A stretch of DNA of 64,000 bases from Litchfieldia alkalitelluris (GTDB taxonomy: Bacteria > Bacillota > Bacilli > Bacillales > Bacillaceae_L), in NCBI RefSeq assembly GCF_002019645.1, contig NZ_KV917374.1:4422661-4486660 (forward strand). Direction: 5' to 3'. Within the stretch, counting starts at the first letter, position 1. Every line of letters starts with the position of its first letter. A program made the position numbers and the translations under genes. Positions 27,919 through 36,308 of the stretch are shown in pieces. The notes below the pieces were generated by a model. That model saw only the letters and a program-made list of their open reading frames with translations. It had not been told where the DNA came from and did not search any database.

Positions 27919-28609
27919 TTACTTCCACCGATTCATCAAACTTGTAACCAACTCCCCAAACAGTATGAAAAAATGGTTGGTTATCAGTTCCTACCTTTTT
28001 TCTCAACCTCTTTATATGAACATCAACCGTTCGTTCATCTCCATAAAATTGATAACCCCAAACTCTTTCTAATAACTGTTCTCTAGAAAACACTTGTCGA
28101 GGGTGCTGGGCAAAATAGTAGAGTAAATCAAATTCCTTTGGGGTTAAGTTGGTAATAGGCGTATTATTTAGAAATACTTCTCTAGTTTCTCTACTGATTT
28201 TAAAACATTGTGTCTCTAAATAAGTCGTATCATGTTCTTCATTCACTTTGTTATACCTTCTTGTCACTGCTCTAATACGAGCCATCAATGCTAGTGGGCT
28301 AAATGGTTTTGTCACATAATCATCAGCACCCATTTCAAGTCCTAACACTTGATCTGACTCACTATCTTTTGCCGTTAGCATAATAATCGGGACAGTGCTT
28401 TTATCTGCTCTAATCTTCCTGCAAATTGTGACCCCATCCATACCAGGTAGCATCCAATCAACAATCACAACATCAAAAGACTCACTGGTAAATTTGTTAT
28501 ACCCTTCTATACCATCATGAACAAAATGTCCTTGAATATCTTCTTTCAGAAAAAACATCTCTAACATTGAACAAACACTTTCGTTATCCTCTATGACTAA
28601 AATTTTCAT
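27908..28609 (-). CDS. OmpR-family response regulator
   Basis: The 233-residue protein has a receiver domain with acidic residues in VIEDNES, phospho-Asp51 in VIVDWMLPGMDG and Lys in DYVTKPFSP, then a winged-helix domain with LTPKEFDLLYYFAQHPRQVFSREQLLERVWGY and DERTVDVHIKRLRKK. AGGAGG precedes the ATG at 28609; a longer in-frame extension upstream has no ribosome-binding site. It is co-transcribed with the kinase. Its likely binding motif, TCATA repeated every 11 bp, occurs 113 bases upstream of itself and upstream of the ABC operon. Confidence 0.93.
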   Translation of the reverse strand: MKILVIEDNESVCSMLEMFFLKEDIQGHFVHDGIEGYNKFTSESFDVVIVDWMLPGMDGVTICRKIRADKSTVPIIMLTAKDSESDQVLGLEMGADDYVTKPFSPLALMARIRAVTRRYNKVNEEHDTTYLETQCFKISRETREVFLNNTPITNLTPKEFDLLYYFAQHPRQVFSREQLLERVWGYQFYGDERTVDVHIKRLRKKVGTDNQPFFHTVWGVGYKFDESVEVNAN

Positions 28610-28721
28610 AACAATCCTCCTACTCACTACCACATCATTCTTCAAACTTAAAACGAAATGAACTGGAAGGCAACTGTTTTCTACTATCTTCCCCAAATGT
28701 TACAGATTGGTTAACTATTTG

Positions 28722-28738
28722 GTCATAATTTGTTCATA
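28722..28738. promoter_or_regulatory. Predicted response-regulator site upstream of the two-component operon
   Basis: GTCATAATTTGTTCATA differs at one base from the site at 24181-24197. It is framed by TTAACTAT (28711) and ATAGTTAA (28735), which form an inverted repeat around it. Autoregulation is inferred. Confidence 0.65.
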
Positions 28739-28741
28739 GTT

Positions 28742-28766
28742 AAAAAGAAAACCCCAACAAATGGGG
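28742..28766 (-). terminator. Terminator-like hairpin left of the acyl-CoA dehydrogenase gene
   Basis: CCCC-ATTTGTT-GGGG on the reverse strand is followed by TTTTCTTTTTA. It lies about 115 bases past the stop at 28883. Confidence 0.6.
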
Positions 28767-28882
28767 CTCTAAGCTAAGGTGCTTTTCTATAAATTTATTG
28801 TAAATCAATCATCTATATAAAAATGCCGATTACCATTGAAAAAAGGTAATTATCTTAAGAACAATAAAGTTTCGAAAATAAC

Positions 28883-30034
28883 CTAAGTTAATGACTTAAA
28901 TGCAGCATTCGCAAGGTTTAAAATTGTCATATCATCCATTGGAGGATTATGTAGGCCAGCTCTTACATCTCGATAATAACGCTGTAACGGATTTGATCGT
29001 TGAAGACTTTTAGCCCCTACTATACGCATTGCTTTATCGACAACCGAAATAGCTGTATTTGTTGCCATATACTTGACTACCCCTAGTTCAGAGGTGAAAT
29101 GATTCTTTGTTGTAGCCTCATCCCATTCTTTCGCAACTGAATACATGAAGTGACGGGCTTGCATTAATTCTGCATCCATTTCTCCAACTAAGCGTTGTAC
29201 ATTTGGTAAATCCTTTATCGTACCTTTAATACTGTTAGGTGAATACTCATTTGCAAACTTAACCGCATAGTCCCTAGCAGCAAGGGCAATACCAAGATAG
29301 CACGCTGGTATGTGCAAAAGCCACCCATTTGGTGTTGTATTTCTTTTTGTCATCATATCAACTAGATTTTCGTTCGACACTTTTACATTCTCTAGAATTA
29401 AATCATGACTTCCAGTACCTCTCATTGAGATGGTGTCCCAGGTTTCATTGATGGATAATCCGGGGGAATCTTTATGAATCGCAAACTCTGCTATTTGATG
29501 TGAATCTTCAATTGAAGAAATCACAAGAAAATAATCTAGCGCTGGCGACATTGTTGTAAAAGTCTTTCTACCATTTACAATCCAACAGTCTCCTTCTTTT
29601 TTGGCCATTGTTTGGGGTTTTCCACCTCTAGTAGGACTTCCTGTTTGGGGCTCTGTTGCAGCGCGGTTAATTAGTGCACCGTTCAAGACCTCGGATGCCA
29701 TTTGTTCGATTCTCTCTTCCTTCCAGTCACGCTTTTCATTTATATCCATCATTACTCCAAGATGCCATCCCATTGATAAGGCTGTTGAACCATCTCCTTG
29801 TGCCAAACGTTCTTGAAATAATAAAAACTCATACAACGAAATGTCTTCCCCACCAAATCTTTTCGGGACAGTTAGCTTCGTATAGCCAATCTCTTTTAAA
29901 TCCTCTATATTTTCAAAAGAAAAACAGCCCTTTTCATCATTTATTGCTGCACGTTCATTAAATCGGTCAGCTAAGCTAGAAATTTTTGAATAAAGCTCAC
30001 GTTGTTTATCAGTTTTAATAAACGAAATCGTCAT
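28883..30034 (-). CDS. Acyl-CoA dehydrogenase-like flavoprotein (YdbM/SfnB-like)
   Basis: The 383-residue protein has the acyl-CoA dehydrogenase fold: AATEPQTGSPTRGG and WIVNGRKTFTTMSPALDYFLV in the middle domain, and LGVVKYMATNTAISVVDKAMRIVGAKSL in the C-terminal helical domain. The TMSPALDYF and RYYRDVRAGLHNPP motifs match the group containing B. subtilis YdbM and the sulfur-related SfnB/DszC flavoproteins rather than beta-oxidation enzymes. A role in organosulfur use is plausible and fits the SAM-riboswitch operon 5 kb away, but this is inference. Array 3 starts 150 bases upstream of its start. Confidence 0.82.
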   Translation of the reverse strand: MTISFIKTDKQRELYSKISSLADRFNERAAINDEKGCFSFENIEDLKEIGYTKLTVPKRFGGEDISLYEFLLFQERLAQGDGSTALSMGWHLGVMMDINEKRDWKEERIEQMASEVLNGALINRAATEPQTGSPTRGGKPQTMAKKEGDCWIVNGRKTFTTMSPALDYFLVISSIEDSHQIAEFAIHKDSPGLSINETWDTISMRGTGSHDLILENVKVSNENLVDMMTKRNTTPNGWLLHIPACYLGIALAARDYAVKFANEYSPNSIKGTIKDLPNVQRLVGEMDAELMQARHFMYSVAKEWDEATTKNHFTSELGVVKYMATNTAISVVDKAMRIVGAKSLQRSNPLQRYYRDVRAGLHNPPMDDMTILNLANAAFKSLT

Positions 30035-30185
30035 TTTCCCCTCTCCTTTTTCACTATTCGATTCTACTAATTTATGTTCATTTTCTCACAAATATCCTTT
30101 TAAAGCCAAGGTTACGCTTGGTGTAATAAGCTGTATTCTGACTACTTTTAGCGTCTGGCTTCTAAAACTGCATACTTGGAGTGTG

Positions 30186-30858
30186 TTCAGACAGCTTTTG
30201 CCTCCTAGGACCTGAACCTGTCCAATCTTGACTCGTGTTCAGACAGCTTTTGCTTCTTCGCTCATGAACCTGTCCGAACTTGACTCGGGTTCAGACAGCT
30301 TTTGCCTCCTAGGACCTGAACCTGTCCAAACTTGACTCGGGTTCAGACAGCTTTTGCCTCCTGGCCCCCGAAGCTGTCCGAACTTAGCTCAGGTTCAGAC
30401 AGCTTTTGCTTTCTGGCCACCGAAGCTGTCCGAACTTAGCTCGGGTTCAGACAGCTTTTGCCTCCTGGCCCCCGAAGCTGTCCGAACTTAGCTCGGGTTC
30501 AGACAGCTTTTGCCTCCTAGCCACCGATCCTGTCCGAACTTGACTCGGGTTCAGACAGCTTTTGCCTCCTGGCCACCGAAGCTGTCCGAACTTAGCTCGA
30601 GTTCAGACAGCTTTTGCCTCCTAGGACCTGAACCTGTCCAAACTTGACTCGGGTTCAGACAGCTTTTGCTTTCTGGCCACCGATCCTGTCCGAACTTGAC
30701 TCGGGTTCAGACAGCTTTTGCCCGCTAGCCACTGAACCTGTCCGAACTTGACTCGGGTTCAGACAGCTTTTGCCTCCTAGCCACCGTACCTGTCCGAACT
30801 TGACTCGGGTTCAGACAGCTTTTGCCTCCTAGCCAGCCGCTAAACCTGTCCAAACTTA
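30186..30858. repeat. Array 3: tandem 52-bp hairpin repeats, CTGTCCGAA family, 13 units
   Basis: CAGACAGC occurs at 30188, 30240, 30292 and onwards to 30812, which is exactly 12 steps of 52 bp. Units read AAGCTGTCCGAAC - TTAGCTCGG - GTTCAGACAGCTT with linkers such as TTGCCTCCTGGCCCCCG or TTGCCTCCTAGGACCTG. The 13-bp arms are longer than in arrays 1 and 2. As in array 2, the second arm has A where G would pair. The right end runs into a palindromic dispersed repeat. Confidence 0.95.
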
Positions 30859-30869
30859 GAGTGGACTTG

Positions 30870-31030
30870 CATTCGAATAAATATTTGCACCATGGTCGAT
30901 GAAAATACTCACTAAGTGTGGAATGTGCGGATAGCAACTAAACTCCTGCAGGAATACCGTTCACCTGTCTTATGCTTGTCGCCGATAAGCGGAGCCTTCC
31001 ATTTTTGTTTTTTCAGGTAGACACCCATGC
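30870..31030 (+). repeat. Dispersed palindromic repeat, rearranged copy
   Basis: It starts with the family's left end (TTTGCACCATGG then ATGAAAATAC, ACTAAGTGTGGAATG). It then continues with a segment related to the second element type (CTTATGCTTGTCGCCGATAAGCGGAGCC) and ends TTTTTCAGGTAGACACCCATG. It looks like a hybrid of the two palindromic families described at 42595 and 42779. Confidence 0.65.
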
Positions 31031-31252
31031 GAATGAGAATTTGCACCATGGCGTATGAACATAGTACATTCACTAAGTGTGGAATGAGCGGAGAGCCACT
31101 TGACTCCTGCGGGATCCAGTGGTCTCGTGAGACCCCACAGGAGCTCAGAAGCGACGAGGAGGCTTACGGGCCACCCCGCGGAAAGCGAGTGGATCGCAGC
31201 TCATGGAACTCCACTATCGGAGGTTATTTTCAGGGTAGTCATGAATAGGAAA
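31014..31252 (+). repeat. Dispersed palindromic repeat, about 240 bp
   Basis: The sequence runs from TCAGGTAGACACCCATG to TTATTTTCAGGGTAGTCATG. Its centre is the perfect palindrome GGTCTCGTGAGACC, nested in CTCCTGCGGG/CCCCACAGGAG and CCACTTG/CGAGTGG arms. Near-identical sequences lie at 42779-43220 (inverted, twice) and 54246-54470, with fragments at 48760-48845 and 49285-49345. There is no transposase inside; the open frames are shadows. Confidence 0.9.
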
Positions 31253-31296
31253 CACAAATGACCTAGTACTAAAAAGTACTAGGCCCGACAATAGTT

Positions 31297-33227
31297 TTAA
31301 CCTTTAAAGTTTTGATCATGATTCTGCTGATGATATTTTTCATTGTTCAAAAATGGCCACCAGTTTGCTTTACCGAATGTTTTGACCATCAAAGGTACAA
31401 ACAACGGAAGCATGACTAAACCATATAAGAACAACCCAGTTAATAAAATCGTTGCAATTTGTAATAATGATAATACACCAGAAGGCATCATTGCAGCAAA
31501 AGTTCCTCCAAGTATGACCGCTGCGGAAATAATAACTGTTCCCATTTTCCTCATTGATACGAGAATCGCTTCTTCTACTGATATATGTCTATATTCATTA
31601 AATCGATCCATCAAGAAGATACTGTAATCTATTCCTAACGCTACTAATATAACAAACGCAAAGAATGGTACCGCCCAGCTAATCCCCGAATAACCTAATA
31701 ACCCGACAAAAATCCATTCAGTAACTGCCATCGATGTATAATAAGTTAAAATCAATGAACCTATTAAATAGATAGGCATGATAAAAGAACGAAGTAAAAT
31801 AAGAAAAATAACACTAATTCCAGCTAGCATTAAAAATACAGTACGTGTATAATCCTGTTCAGAAATCTCATCTAAATCTGAATATACACTAGTTACTCCT
31901 CCAACTGCTACTCTAGCATTTTCTAGCTTTAAACCTTTAACCGCTCTATCTACTGCTGATTTAATTTCATCCATTTGATCCATAGCCTCACTTGAGTATG
32001 GATTTGCAGTAAAGATAACCTCCATTGTCATCACTTTTCGATCTTTGGACATATACGCATCCAGTGATTGCTTAAATTCTCCACTTTCTAAGACATCCTC
32101 TGGAATATAAAACCCGCTCGTTTCTTGGTTTGTAGATAATCCATCAAGGTAATCCTGTGCTGAAAAAAGTCCTTTAGAAACTTCATTCAGTCCATCAGCA
32201 CTTTGAGTTAGACCATCTGTCAATTGATCCATCTGGCCATTTAAATCCTTAAAGCCGTCTAGAAGTTGTTTTTGACCACTATTAATGCTACCTAGTCCTC
32301 CAGTGAAAGAAGTCATATGGTTTATAATCTGATTTTGACCATTTGCTGCATCTTCAAGTCCTGCTTGTTGCTGTGCAACTCCAATGATTAATTGATTCAT
32401 TCCAGTTGCTAATGCAGTTTGACCAGCAATTATTGTCTCAAACGACTTATTAGCTTCGCTGATCACACCAGATAAACCGGCAAGTCCTGCGTTTAATTGT
32501 TCAAGTCCAGTCACTACATTCGTTGTTTCATCTGCTGTAGCAAGTACGGTTCCCTTTAGCTTATGATATGACTCATCTAGAAGTAGCTGTTCGTGATTGG
32601 TTTCTAGATCAGCAAAATAGTCATTTGTTGATGATAGATACTGCGAAATTGTTGCAAGCTCTTCTTTTACGTTCTCATACTCACTAGAAAGAGTCTGTAA
32701 TGAAGCACCAACTTCTTTATAGCCTTCTAACAGCTCCTGTGTTCCAGCTGTTAGCTTTTCAGTATTTCTTTTAATTTCTTCAAGTCCTTTTTTAATTTCT
32801 CCAGAACCAGCAGATCCTTGACGAAATCCTTGTTCAATTTGAGTTAATCCTGTTTGAATCTCAACAACAACAAGCTGATCCTTTAATTCTTCTTCGTTAA
32901 AATGGGTAAGTATTTCGGTAATTCCCAAATTTTCTTTTTCTGCATCAAGGATGTTAATTGCAGCTTGTGCTTCCTCTAGGTCTGTTTTTGTAAGCCCTTC
33001 TTCATTATGAAAAACAAGAGCAACTTGTGACCCTTCTTCTACATTTTCTTCTTTTGGACTTTAGCTAAAATCTCATCTGCCATCGTTGAAGAATAGCCAC
33101 TTGGTACTGAAATTTGCCCTTTTTCCCGAACAAGATCAGCCATGTTTGGTGCCAGAATAAATAGTATCGCCACAACTCCAATCCAAGCTACTAGTACACC
33201 CCATCTTGCTTTTATAATTGTTTTCAC
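31297..33227 (-). pseudogene. ydfJ: MmpL/YdfJ-type RND exporter, frameshifted and probably internally deleted
   Basis: The N-terminal frame (33039-33227) encodes the first membrane span (WGVLVAWIGVVAILFILAPNMADLV) and SVPSGYSSTMADEILAKVQ, then hits a stop. With one added A near 33058 the frame continues KEENVEEGSQVALVFHNEEG and joins the main frame. The C-terminal half has five or six spans with VALGIDYSIFLMDRFNEYR and ends in GKANWWPF. Between lies a long Gly/Gln-rich coiled region. Full-size relatives carry a second membrane bundle after the first periplasmic loop; here the junction EELKDQLVVVEIQTGL suggests an in-frame deletion of it. It overlaps the upstream MarR gene by four bases. Confidence 0.8.
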
Positions 33228-33691
33228 TGTTCATCCTCCAAATGCTCTATATTAATCTCCTCTAAAATAGTCGCTAATTTTTCATATGTGTTAATAAATT
33301 GCTCAATTTCATCTTGGTTAAATTGAGTAATGAAATGTCCTACCAGATGGTTAATTTTCTGCTCGGACTTCTGAAATAACTCTTCACCAAGATTGGTTAA
33401 GGTTAAATACACCACTCTACGATCACTTTCATCTCGTGTCCTTATTATTAACTCTTTATCGGTTAAGCGGTTGATGATCGCAGTTATAGCACTCTTTTTC
33501 ACGTCAAACACGTCGGCTAATTCCGAAGAAGTGCAGTTATTAGTCTTTTTAATGTACCTAAGAGTCGCATGTTGGTCGTTCGTTAAATCCTCACTAATTT
33601 GATTACGAATAAGAGATTCTCCCCTTTTCATAACATAATGAGAGACCTTTATGTAACGGTCAACGAGTTCTTGAATCTTCTCACTATCCAC
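33224..33691 (-). CDS. MarR-family regulator of the MmpL exporter
   Basis: The 155-residue protein has a winged helix with CTSSELADVFDVKKSAITAIINRLTDKELIIRTRDESDRRVVYLTLT, the MarR signature with the D-x-R wing (DRR). The start is GTG at 33691. It overlaps the exporter start by ATGA, so the two are translationally coupled. A large perfect inverted repeat lies 19 bases upstream of the start. Regulators in this position usually respond to the toxic compound that the exporter removes. Confidence 0.9.
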   Translation of the reverse strand: MDSEKIQELVDRYIKVSHYVMKRGESLIRNQISEDLTNDQHATLRYIKKTNNCTSSELADVFDVKKSAITAIINRLTDKELIIRTRDESDRRVVYLTLTNLGEELFQKSEQKINHLVGHFITQFNQDEIEQFINTYEKLATILEEINIEHLEDEQ

Positions 33692-33709
33692 TTATCTTTC
33701 ATCTCCCTA

Positions 33710-33756
33710 ATCATATAGTTAAACAGTTTAATAGTTAATGTGTTTAACTATATGAT
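33710..33756 (-). promoter_or_regulatory. MarR operator, 16-bp inverted repeat
   Basis: ATCATATAGTTAAACA and TGTTTAACTATATGAT are perfect complements, 15 bases apart, with a third half-site-like TTAATAGTTAA between them. It sits in the promoter region of the MarR-exporter operon. Confidence 0.85.
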
Positions 33757-33944
33757 AAATATCCTCTTTTTTCAAGCATAATGACTGGCTTTTTCTAACT
33801 TTTTTTGGGCGCAAAAAAACAAGCTGCTGAACTGATCAACACCTTGTTTTAACTTGATATGGAATTTTACCTTTATTATCTGTCAGGTGAAATTACGACA
33901 TGCATTCGTTCCTTGCTCCACCTACTTTGAATGTTTAGCGTCCC

Positions 33945-34892
33945 TTAAACCAAAAGCCCAGTTTTTCTTAGCTCTTCGCCTAAAAATTTTGCTAATTCCA
34001 ACATTCCAAATTTCCCAGCTTTTGCTTCAGCATCTGAATTGTAATTTGTATTTGTATTAATGTCATAAGTAAATATATCTCCATCCGCATTACGGATAAA
34101 TTCAATTCCTGCAACTTTAATATTATTTGCAGCCAGAACACCTTCATATTTAGTAATAATCTCTTCATTAAAACCTTCAATGATTTGGAACTTAGGTTTT
34201 TCTTCAACCTCTTCACCAACTGGGCAGAATAAATCACCGATGTGACATGCATCTGCAGGGCAAAGCTCAAAGCCTTCTGATGTATCTACTCTAACTGCAT
34301 ATTGGAATTTACCACCAACAAATTCACAACGTGTGATGTAGGATTCTGGGGAATAGATATATTCTTGAATTAATGTAATTCCATCTACTGGTTCCTCAAA
34401 ATCTGGTCCATTTACATATGCTTTTAGGGCATCTACTGTTTGAAAAAGCTGAACTCCAAGTCCTTTCCCAGCTCGGTTATGTTTCGTAATAAAAGGCTGA
34501 CCTTCAAATCCCTTTGCTGCTGCTATAACTTGTTCTTTGCCGACTGCAGCAATTGTCTTTGGTGTTTTCACTCCACCTTTATTTAACTCTAAGTACTGAA
34601 GAACCTTACTCACTTCAAGTTGAAGTGCTTTACTTCCGTTGATTACAGTTCTCCCATGATATTCCAGCCATGAAAGTACTTGCGCTGTGAACTCTGCCGC
34701 AAAACGATGATCACGTGTGTGAGATGAAGCACTCATTCGACTATAGAATATTCCCTCTGGTGGTTCTGTTGATAAATCTAATGTGCCTTGATCTAAGTGC
34801 CATTCTTCGTAAGGTAACCCTAGTTCTTCTAATCGGTTTGTTAAATGAACTGTCCATTCACTATTTTCATGTATCACATATATTTTACTCAT
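33945..34892 (-). CDS. ATP-grasp ligase (RimK-like)
   Basis: The 315-residue protein has the ATP-grasp core: QPFITKHNRAGKGLGVQLF (nucleotide-binding Lys and glycine-rich loop), LIQEYIYSPESYITRCEFVGGKFQYAVRVDT, and the metal site GIEFIRNADGDIFTYDINTNTNYN with Glu, Asp and Asn. RimK-like enzymes join an amino acid or peptide to a carboxylate using ATP; this one's partner substrate is unknown. It follows the flavin monooxygenase gene by 15 bases, under the same SAM riboswitch. The ATG at 34892 has AGGAG eight bases upstream. Confidence 0.85.
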   Translation of the reverse strand: MSKIYVIHENSEWTVHLTNRLEELGLPYEEWHLDQGTLDLSTEPPEGIFYSRMSASSHTRDHRFAAEFTAQVLSWLEYHGRTVINGSKALQLEVSKVLQYLELNKGGVKTPKTIAAVGKEQVIAAAKGFEGQPFITKHNRAGKGLGVQLFQTVDALKAYVNGPDFEEPVDGITLIQEYIYSPESYITRCEFVGGKFQYAVRVDTSEGFELCPADACHIGDLFCPVGEEVEEKPKFQIIEGFNEEIITKYEGVLAANNIKVAGIEFIRNADGDIFTYDINTNTNYNSDAEAKAGKFGMLELAKFLGEELRKTGLLV

Positions 34893-34907
34893 TACATTCA
34901 CTCCTAT

Positions 34908-35963
34908 CTATTTCTCTAGAATTCTACTATTTCTTTTTTCTTCCACAAGAGGCATTACTCGTTTTGAGAAAAATTCCATCTCCTCAAGCTGTGGAGAAAA
35001 TTGAAGTAACAATAAATCAAGACCAGTATCTTCGTATTGTAAGATCTTTTCAGCAATTTGCTCTGGAGTCCCCACTAAGTTAGGACGAAGCCCACGATTT
35101 GACACTGAATAATCTTGAAGCTGAATTTGTTGCTCTAACTGAGATTTACTAGTAAAGTCTTTAAAACCAGCATAACCACTATTTTCTTTCACATCTGTTA
35201 TCCTTGCCAACTCTGCTAAAGCTTCTTCCTCTGTATCCCTACAAATGACATAGGCTGCCATTCCAAAAGAAGATAATGGTGGATTATTCGTTTTTGAACG
35301 ACGTGTCTTCATGTCAGTAATTTTTTGCTCAATTTCTTCAACTGTTCCACCATGCATTACATAAGCATCACATAATTCTGTAATGGTCTGCTTTCCTTTA
35401 GGACTTTCGCCTCCAGCATATAAAATTGGATTAGGTCGTTGTACAGGCTTTGGCGATAGCTTTGCATTTTGGATATTATAAAAACGGCCTTCATAATTAA
35501 ACGTCTCTTGGCTCCATAATCCTTTTAATACATGAATAAACTCTTCGGTACGTTCATATCTTTCATCATGCTCAGTGAAGATTCCACCATATTGTCTTGC
35601 TTCTTCTTCCCACCAAGCTGAAACAACATTTAAAGTAAATCTTCCATTACTAATTTGATCAATATTAGCTGCCATTTTAGCAGTAACAGCCGGGTTATGA
35701 AAACCTGGTCTCACTGCTGTCATAATTTCAATTTTCTCTGTCACTGCAGCAAGGGCAGCAGCTGTTGACCATGCTTCAAGAGAATCCTGTTCAGGACCTT
35801 TAATATCATTTAGATACAACTCTGCGATTAATGTTGTTGAAAACCCCCATTTTTCTCCTGATTGTATGACTTGTTTAGCATATTCATATGTAGGAGGCAT
35901 TTGTTCATTTTCTACATTTCTAAGCCACCCACCAAAAATTGGTAACCAAAACCCATATTTCAT
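34908..35963 (-). CDS. LLM-class flavin-dependent monooxygenase (SsuD/SfnG-like)
   Basis: The 351-residue TIM-barrel protein begins MKYGFWLPIFGGWLRN and has IEIMTAVRPGFHNPAVTAKMAANIDQISNGRFTLNVVSAWWEEEARQYG, the bacterial-luciferase-like pattern of alkanesulfonate and dimethylsulfone monooxygenases. Such FMNH2-dependent enzymes cleave C-S bonds to release sulfite when sulfate or cysteine is short. A SAM (S-box) riboswitch directly upstream links it to methionine/SAM shortage. GGGAG lies eight bases before the ATG at 35963. The exact substrate (sulfone, sulfonate or another compound) cannot be read from the sequence. Confidence 0.88.
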   Translation of the reverse strand: MKYGFWLPIFGGWLRNVENEQMPPTYEYAKQVIQSGEKWGFSTTLIAELYLNDIKGPEQDSLEAWSTAAALAAVTEKIEIMTAVRPGFHNPAVTAKMAANIDQISNGRFTLNVVSAWWEEEARQYGGIFTEHDERYERTEEFIHVLKGLWSQETFNYEGRFYNIQNAKLSPKPVQRPNPILYAGGESPKGKQTITELCDAYVMHGGTVEEIEQKITDMKTRRSKTNNPPLSSFGMAAYVICRDTEEEALAELARITDVKENSGYAGFKDFTSKSQLEQQIQLQDYSVSNRGLRPNLVGTPEQIAEKILQYEDTGLDLLLLQFSPQLEEMEFFSKRVMPLVEEKRNSRILEK

Positions 35964-36009
35964 ATTCTCCACTCCCTTTGACTTTCATTCTAGGAATTCT
36001 ATAATCCTC

Positions 36010-36176
36010 AAACCAACAAAAAACTCCCTTCCTAAGAAGAGAGTTCGTTTTACGTTTTATCTCTTCTTATCTATCAAACAAATTGGTCTTGTTTGTTGGA
36101 ATTGGCACAGTATTCTATAAGAACCCGCTGCCGAGGTTTCAAAGGGCCTAATCCCTCCACCTCTCTTGATAAGAAA
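36010..36176 (-). ncRNA. SAM (S-box) riboswitch with terminator
   Basis: The reverse strand reads CTTATCAAGAGAGGTGGAGG, then GGCCCTTTGAAACC, CGGCAGCGGGTTC, GTGCCAATTCC and AACAAAC. These are the conserved S-box core elements in the right order, closed by a P1 stem (CTTATC.../...GATAAG). The expression platform follows: AACTCTCTTC / GAAGGGAGTT and TTTTTTG (36015-36045). High SAM should end transcription. The regulated genes are the flavin monooxygenase and the ATP-grasp ligase; the leader ends about 45 bases before the first start codon. Confidence 0.96.
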
Positions 36177-36308
36177 TGCACTATATAATTTATCCTATTA
36201 AAGTGATAGTAAGTCACAGCGTCAAAATTGTCAACAGTTATGTATTGTGTAGCCAGCCTTTCGAATATATTCCTTTTCGAAACGACTGGATAGGTAAATA
36301 ATCGGGTT

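Noticed and set aside
26497-28609. CssRS identity for the two-component system because an htrA-like gene is nearby
   Set aside because: The receiver and output domains do not match what I recall of CssR, and no matching site was found upstream of the htrA-like gene; the shared site points to the ABC exporter instead.
31027-31248. 73-codon frame in the dispersed palindrome, and similar frames at 42774-42971 and 42824-43081
   Set aside because: They are translations of the repeat on either strand; the frames are not conserved between copies.
33786-33850. Terminator after the ATP-grasp/monooxygenase operon
   Set aside because: AAAACAAG / CTTGTTTT can pair, but the loop is long and the position is about 100 bases past the stop; too weak to list.
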